Origin: Streptomyces deccanensis
GTDB taxonomy: Bacteria > Actinomycetota > Actinomycetes > Streptomycetales > Streptomycetaceae
DNA: 64,000 nucleotides
Assembly (NCBI RefSeq): GCF_022385335.1
Contig: NZ_CP092431.1
Location: 8,432,001-8,496,000 of the forward strand
Direction of reading: 5' to 3'
Position numbers and translations under genes: made by a program. This document shows, piece by piece, positions 62,096 through 64,000 of this stretch. Under the pieces are notes generated by a model. That model was given only the letters and a program-made list of their open reading frames with translations, was not told the origin of the DNA and made no database searches. Numbering within the stretch: position 1 is the first letter of the stretch; each line of letters starts with the position of its first letter.

Positions 62096-62905
62096 TCAGC
62101 GGTCGCGGAGCGCCTCTTCGATGGTGCGCATGACCTCGTCGAGCGGGGCGTCGGTGCGGGCCACGGTCACCAGGACCTCGCCGTGCGTGGACGTCGTCGC
62201 GGCGGCCGGCTCGGGTGCCAGGGTGCGGCCCGCGCCGATGCCCGTGCCGAACGTCTTGCGGACGATGGCGAAGGCGTGGTCGAGGTGGGTCTCGACGTCG
62301 CCGTGCCCGCCGGATCTGAGCCACCGTCGCAGCACGTGGTTGTGCGCGGTGACCACCGCCGACGCGGCCACCTCGGCGAGCAGGGGGTCGTCGTTGCCGG
62401 CGTCGTGGTGGGCGTGCTCGTCGAAGTGGCCCAGCAGATAACGGGTGAAGAGGCGCTCGTAGCGGGCCACGGAGGCGATCTCCGCCTCCCGGAGGGTGGG
62501 AACCTCACGGGTCAGCTTGTAGCGGGCGACCGAGATCTCCGGCCGGGCCGCGTACATCTTCATGACCTCCTTGATCCCACGGCACACCGTGTCGAGCGGG
62601 TGCTCGTGCGGGGGCGCCGCGTTGAGCACCGCCTCGGCGCGGATCAGGGTGTCGTCGTGGTCCGGGAAGATCGCCTCTTCCTTGGAGCGGAAGTGGCGGA
62701 AGAAGGTGCGGCGGGCGACCCCGGCCGCCGCCGCGATCTCGTCGACGGTGGTCGCCTCGTACCCCTTGGTCGAGAACAGCTCCATGGCCGCGGCCGCCAG
62801 TTCCCTGCGCATCTTGAGGCGTTGGGCGGCGGCACGACTTCCCGCGGCGCTCTCCGGAGCGTCGGGCGCAGCTGGTGTACGTGAGGACTTGGCGGGCTGG
62901 GACAT
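62096..62905 (-). CDS. TetR-family transcriptional regulator
   Basis: A 269-residue repressor-type protein. After a polar N-terminal extension of about 40 residues comes the TetR helix-turn-helix (about 43-90: A-A-A-A-M-E-L-F-S-T-K-G-Y-E-A-T-T-V-D-E-I-A, G-V-A-R-R-T-F-F-R-H-F). The C-terminal all-helical ligand domain is about 170 residues. It lies between the ethylmalonyl-CoA operon and the 3-hydroxybutyryl-CoA dehydrogenase gene on the same strand and probably controls one of them, perhaps through the dyads at 61941-61986; that is inference. The ligand may be an acyl-CoA. Confidence 0.88.
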   Translation of the reverse strand: MSQPAKSSRTPAAPDAPESAAGSRAAAQRLKMRRELAAAAMELFSTKGYEATTVDEIAAAAGVARRTFFRHFRSKEEAIFPDHDDTLIRAEAVLNAAPPHEHPLDTVCRGIKEVMKMYAARPEISVARYKLTREVPTLREAEIASVARYERLFTRYLLGHFDEHAHHDAGNDDPLLAEVAASAVVTAHNHVLRRWLRSGGHGDVETHLDHAFAIVRKTFGTGIGAGRTLAPEPAAATTSTHGEVLVTVARTDAPLDEVMRTIEEALRDR

Positions 62906-63188
62906 GCCCCGAACGTACTGCATCCGTGCAGGAGAGTGCGCGTGTCCGTCCCTCCGGCCGCCCGGTCGGGACAGGGGTGGGACCAGGTCGGCGGCCGGGC
63001 AGCCGGGGGACGGGCCGGGCGTGGAGGCGGCGGAACGGGCCGACGAGGAGCGGCTGCCCGGCCCGAGCAGCCCGCCCCAGTCCGTGTCGGCCGCCGACGG
63101 GGAGGCCCGGCCCGTCTCCGGGCCCGACAGCCGGGCCGGGGGCGAGGACGCCGCGCCCCCGGCCGTGCCGAACTCGTCGCCCGACCGC

Positions 63189-64000
63189 TCAGCGCTTGGC
63201 ATATTCGCGGAAGCCACGGCCCGTCTTGCGGCCGAGGCAGCCCGCGGCCACCAGGTGCTCAAGCAGCGGCGCCGGGGCCAGCCCCGGGTCACGGAACTCG
63301 CGGTGCAGCACCTTCTCGATGGCCAGCGAGACATCCAGCCCGACCACGTCCAACAGCTCGAACGGGCCCATCGGGTAGCCGCCGCCCAGTTTCATCGCCG
63401 CGTCGATGTCGTCCAGCGTCGCGTAGTGCTCCTGCACCATCTTGATCGCGTTGTTCAGGTACGGGAACAGCAGCGCGTTCACGATGAACCCGGCCCGGTC
63501 GCCGCAGTCCACCGGATGCTTGCGGACCTTCGCACACAGCTCGCGGACCGTGGCGTGGACGTCGTCGGCGGTCAGCACCGTGCGGACCACCTCGACCAGC
63601 TTCATCGCCGGCGCCGGGTTGAAGAAGTGCATCCCGATCACGTCCTGCGGGCGCGAGGTGGCGCGGGCGCAGGCGACGACCGGCAGCGAGGACGTGGTGG
63701 TGGCGAGGATCGCGCCCGGCTTGCAGACCTTGTCGAAGGTCGCGAACAGCTGCCGCTTGACCTCCAGGTCCTCGGCCACGGCCTCCAGCGCCAGATCGAC
63801 GTCGGCGAAGGCGTCGTAGGTGCCGGCCGGCGTGATCCGGTCCAGCGTCTCGGCGGCGGCCTCCACGGTCATCCGCCCCTTGTCGACGGAGCGGGCCAGC
63901 GACTTGCCGATCCGCGCCTTCGCTGCCTGCGCCTTCTCCTCGCTGCGCGCCGCCAGCACGACCTCGTACCCGGCCTTGGCGAACACCTCGGCGATCCCGG
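63189..64000 (-). CDS. 3-hydroxybutyryl-CoA dehydrogenase, C-terminal part (runs off the window)
   Basis: The last 270 residues of a 3-hydroxyacyl-CoA dehydrogenase; the N-terminal Gly-rich NAD motif begins just beyond the window edge (visible start G-I-A-E-V-F-A-K-A-G-Y-E). Diagnostic blocks are A-T-T-T-S-S-L-P, the I-G-M-H-F-F-N-P-A-P block with the catalytic His, and the C-terminal domain N-A-L-L-F-P-Y-L-N, G-Y-P-M-G-P-F-E-L-L-D. It interconverts acetoacetyl-CoA and 3-hydroxybutyryl-CoA, feeding crotonyl-CoA to Ccr. Same strand as the TetR gene and the ethylmalonyl-CoA operon. Confidence 0.92.
   Translation of the reverse strand, partial: GIAEVFAKAGYEVVLAARSEEKAQAAKARIGKSLARSVDKGRMTVEAAAETLDRITPAGTYDAFADVDLALEAVAEDLEVKRQLFATFDKVCKPGAILATTTSSLPVVACARATSRPQDVIGMHFFNPAPAMKLVEVVRTVLTADDVHATVRELCAKVRKHPVDCGDRAGFIVNALLFPYLNNAIKMVQEHYATLDDIDAAMKLGGGYPMGPFELLDVVGLDVSLAIEKVLHREFRDPGLAPAPLLEHLVAAGCLGRKTGRGFREYAKR

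Noticed and set aside
62906..63188. Possible small gene between the TetR gene and the dehydrogenase
   Set aside because: Short frames exist on both strands, but none has a ribosome-binding site with consistent codon bias or a recognisable product.

Overview
The window is a gene-dense stretch of a Streptomyces (or very close actinomycete) chromosome. The evidence is the very high G+C content, strong third-position G/C bias, frequent GTG starts, start codons sitting directly after -10 hexamers (leaderless genes), Streptomyces-type palindromic intergenic repeats, and the gene repertoire itself. From memory, the gene order resembles the S. coelicolor SCO6400-SCO6475 region; I could not check this. 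I found no tRNA, rRNA, CRISPR array, transposase or phage gene.

Region by region. 0.1-9 kb is housekeeping and exported enzymes: a PcaL-type fusion whose lactonase nucleophile appears to be missing, an MBL-fold hydrolase, exodeoxyribonuclease III, a secreted SGNH hydrolase behind a 35-bp-periodic repeat array, a lone amino-acid ABC ATPase, and a secreted S15/CocE-type hydrolase. 9-17 kb holds gamma-glutamyltransferase, a ClpC-like unfoldase, methionine aminopeptidase divergent from an XRE regulator across a perfect 12-bp inverted repeat, and a long low-complexity protein. 17-26 kb is a reductive-branch pyrimidine/hydantoin catabolism island: two paralogous beta-ureidopropionase-type amidohydrolases, a class III aminotransferase, a PucR regulator, a dihydropyrimidinase, an F420-dependent LLM oxidoreductase and an NCS1 permease. 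26-33 kb contains two envelope proteins, a methyltransferase, a second gamma-glutamyltransferase, an inositol-monophosphatase-family enzyme and an FAD oxidoreductase.

33.5-40.3 kb is an ebo-type metabolite-traffic operon: EboC (UbiA family), a xylose-isomerase-like barrel, EboA, EboB (TatD-like), EboE and EboF. It ends in a translationally coupled stump of a cytochrome P450 that stops inside a perfect 17-bp inverted repeat. I consider this the most interesting part of the window. 40-54 kb mixes a macro-domain deacetylase carrying a palindromic in-frame insertion, a secreted acidic repeat protein, an NmtR-like metal sensor divergent from a P1B-4 metal ATPase, DNA alkylation repair (Ada-AlkA fusion plus Ogt), a Sir2 deacylase, a Ser/Thr kinase with a PQQ-type C-terminus, and a Nudix/ADP-ribosylglycohydrolase pair. 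Four enzymes of NAD+/ADP-ribose chemistry therefore lie within 12 kb. 54-64 kb holds phosphatidylserine synthase and decarboxylase, and then a compact ethylmalonyl-CoA pathway operon (ccr, meaA/ecm, mcl, mch, mcd), followed by a TetR regulator and the C-terminal part of 3-hydroxybutyryl-CoA dehydrogenase, which runs off the window. The last genes together convert acetyl-CoA units to glyoxylate and C3-C4 building blocks, a known precursor supply for polyketides in this genus.
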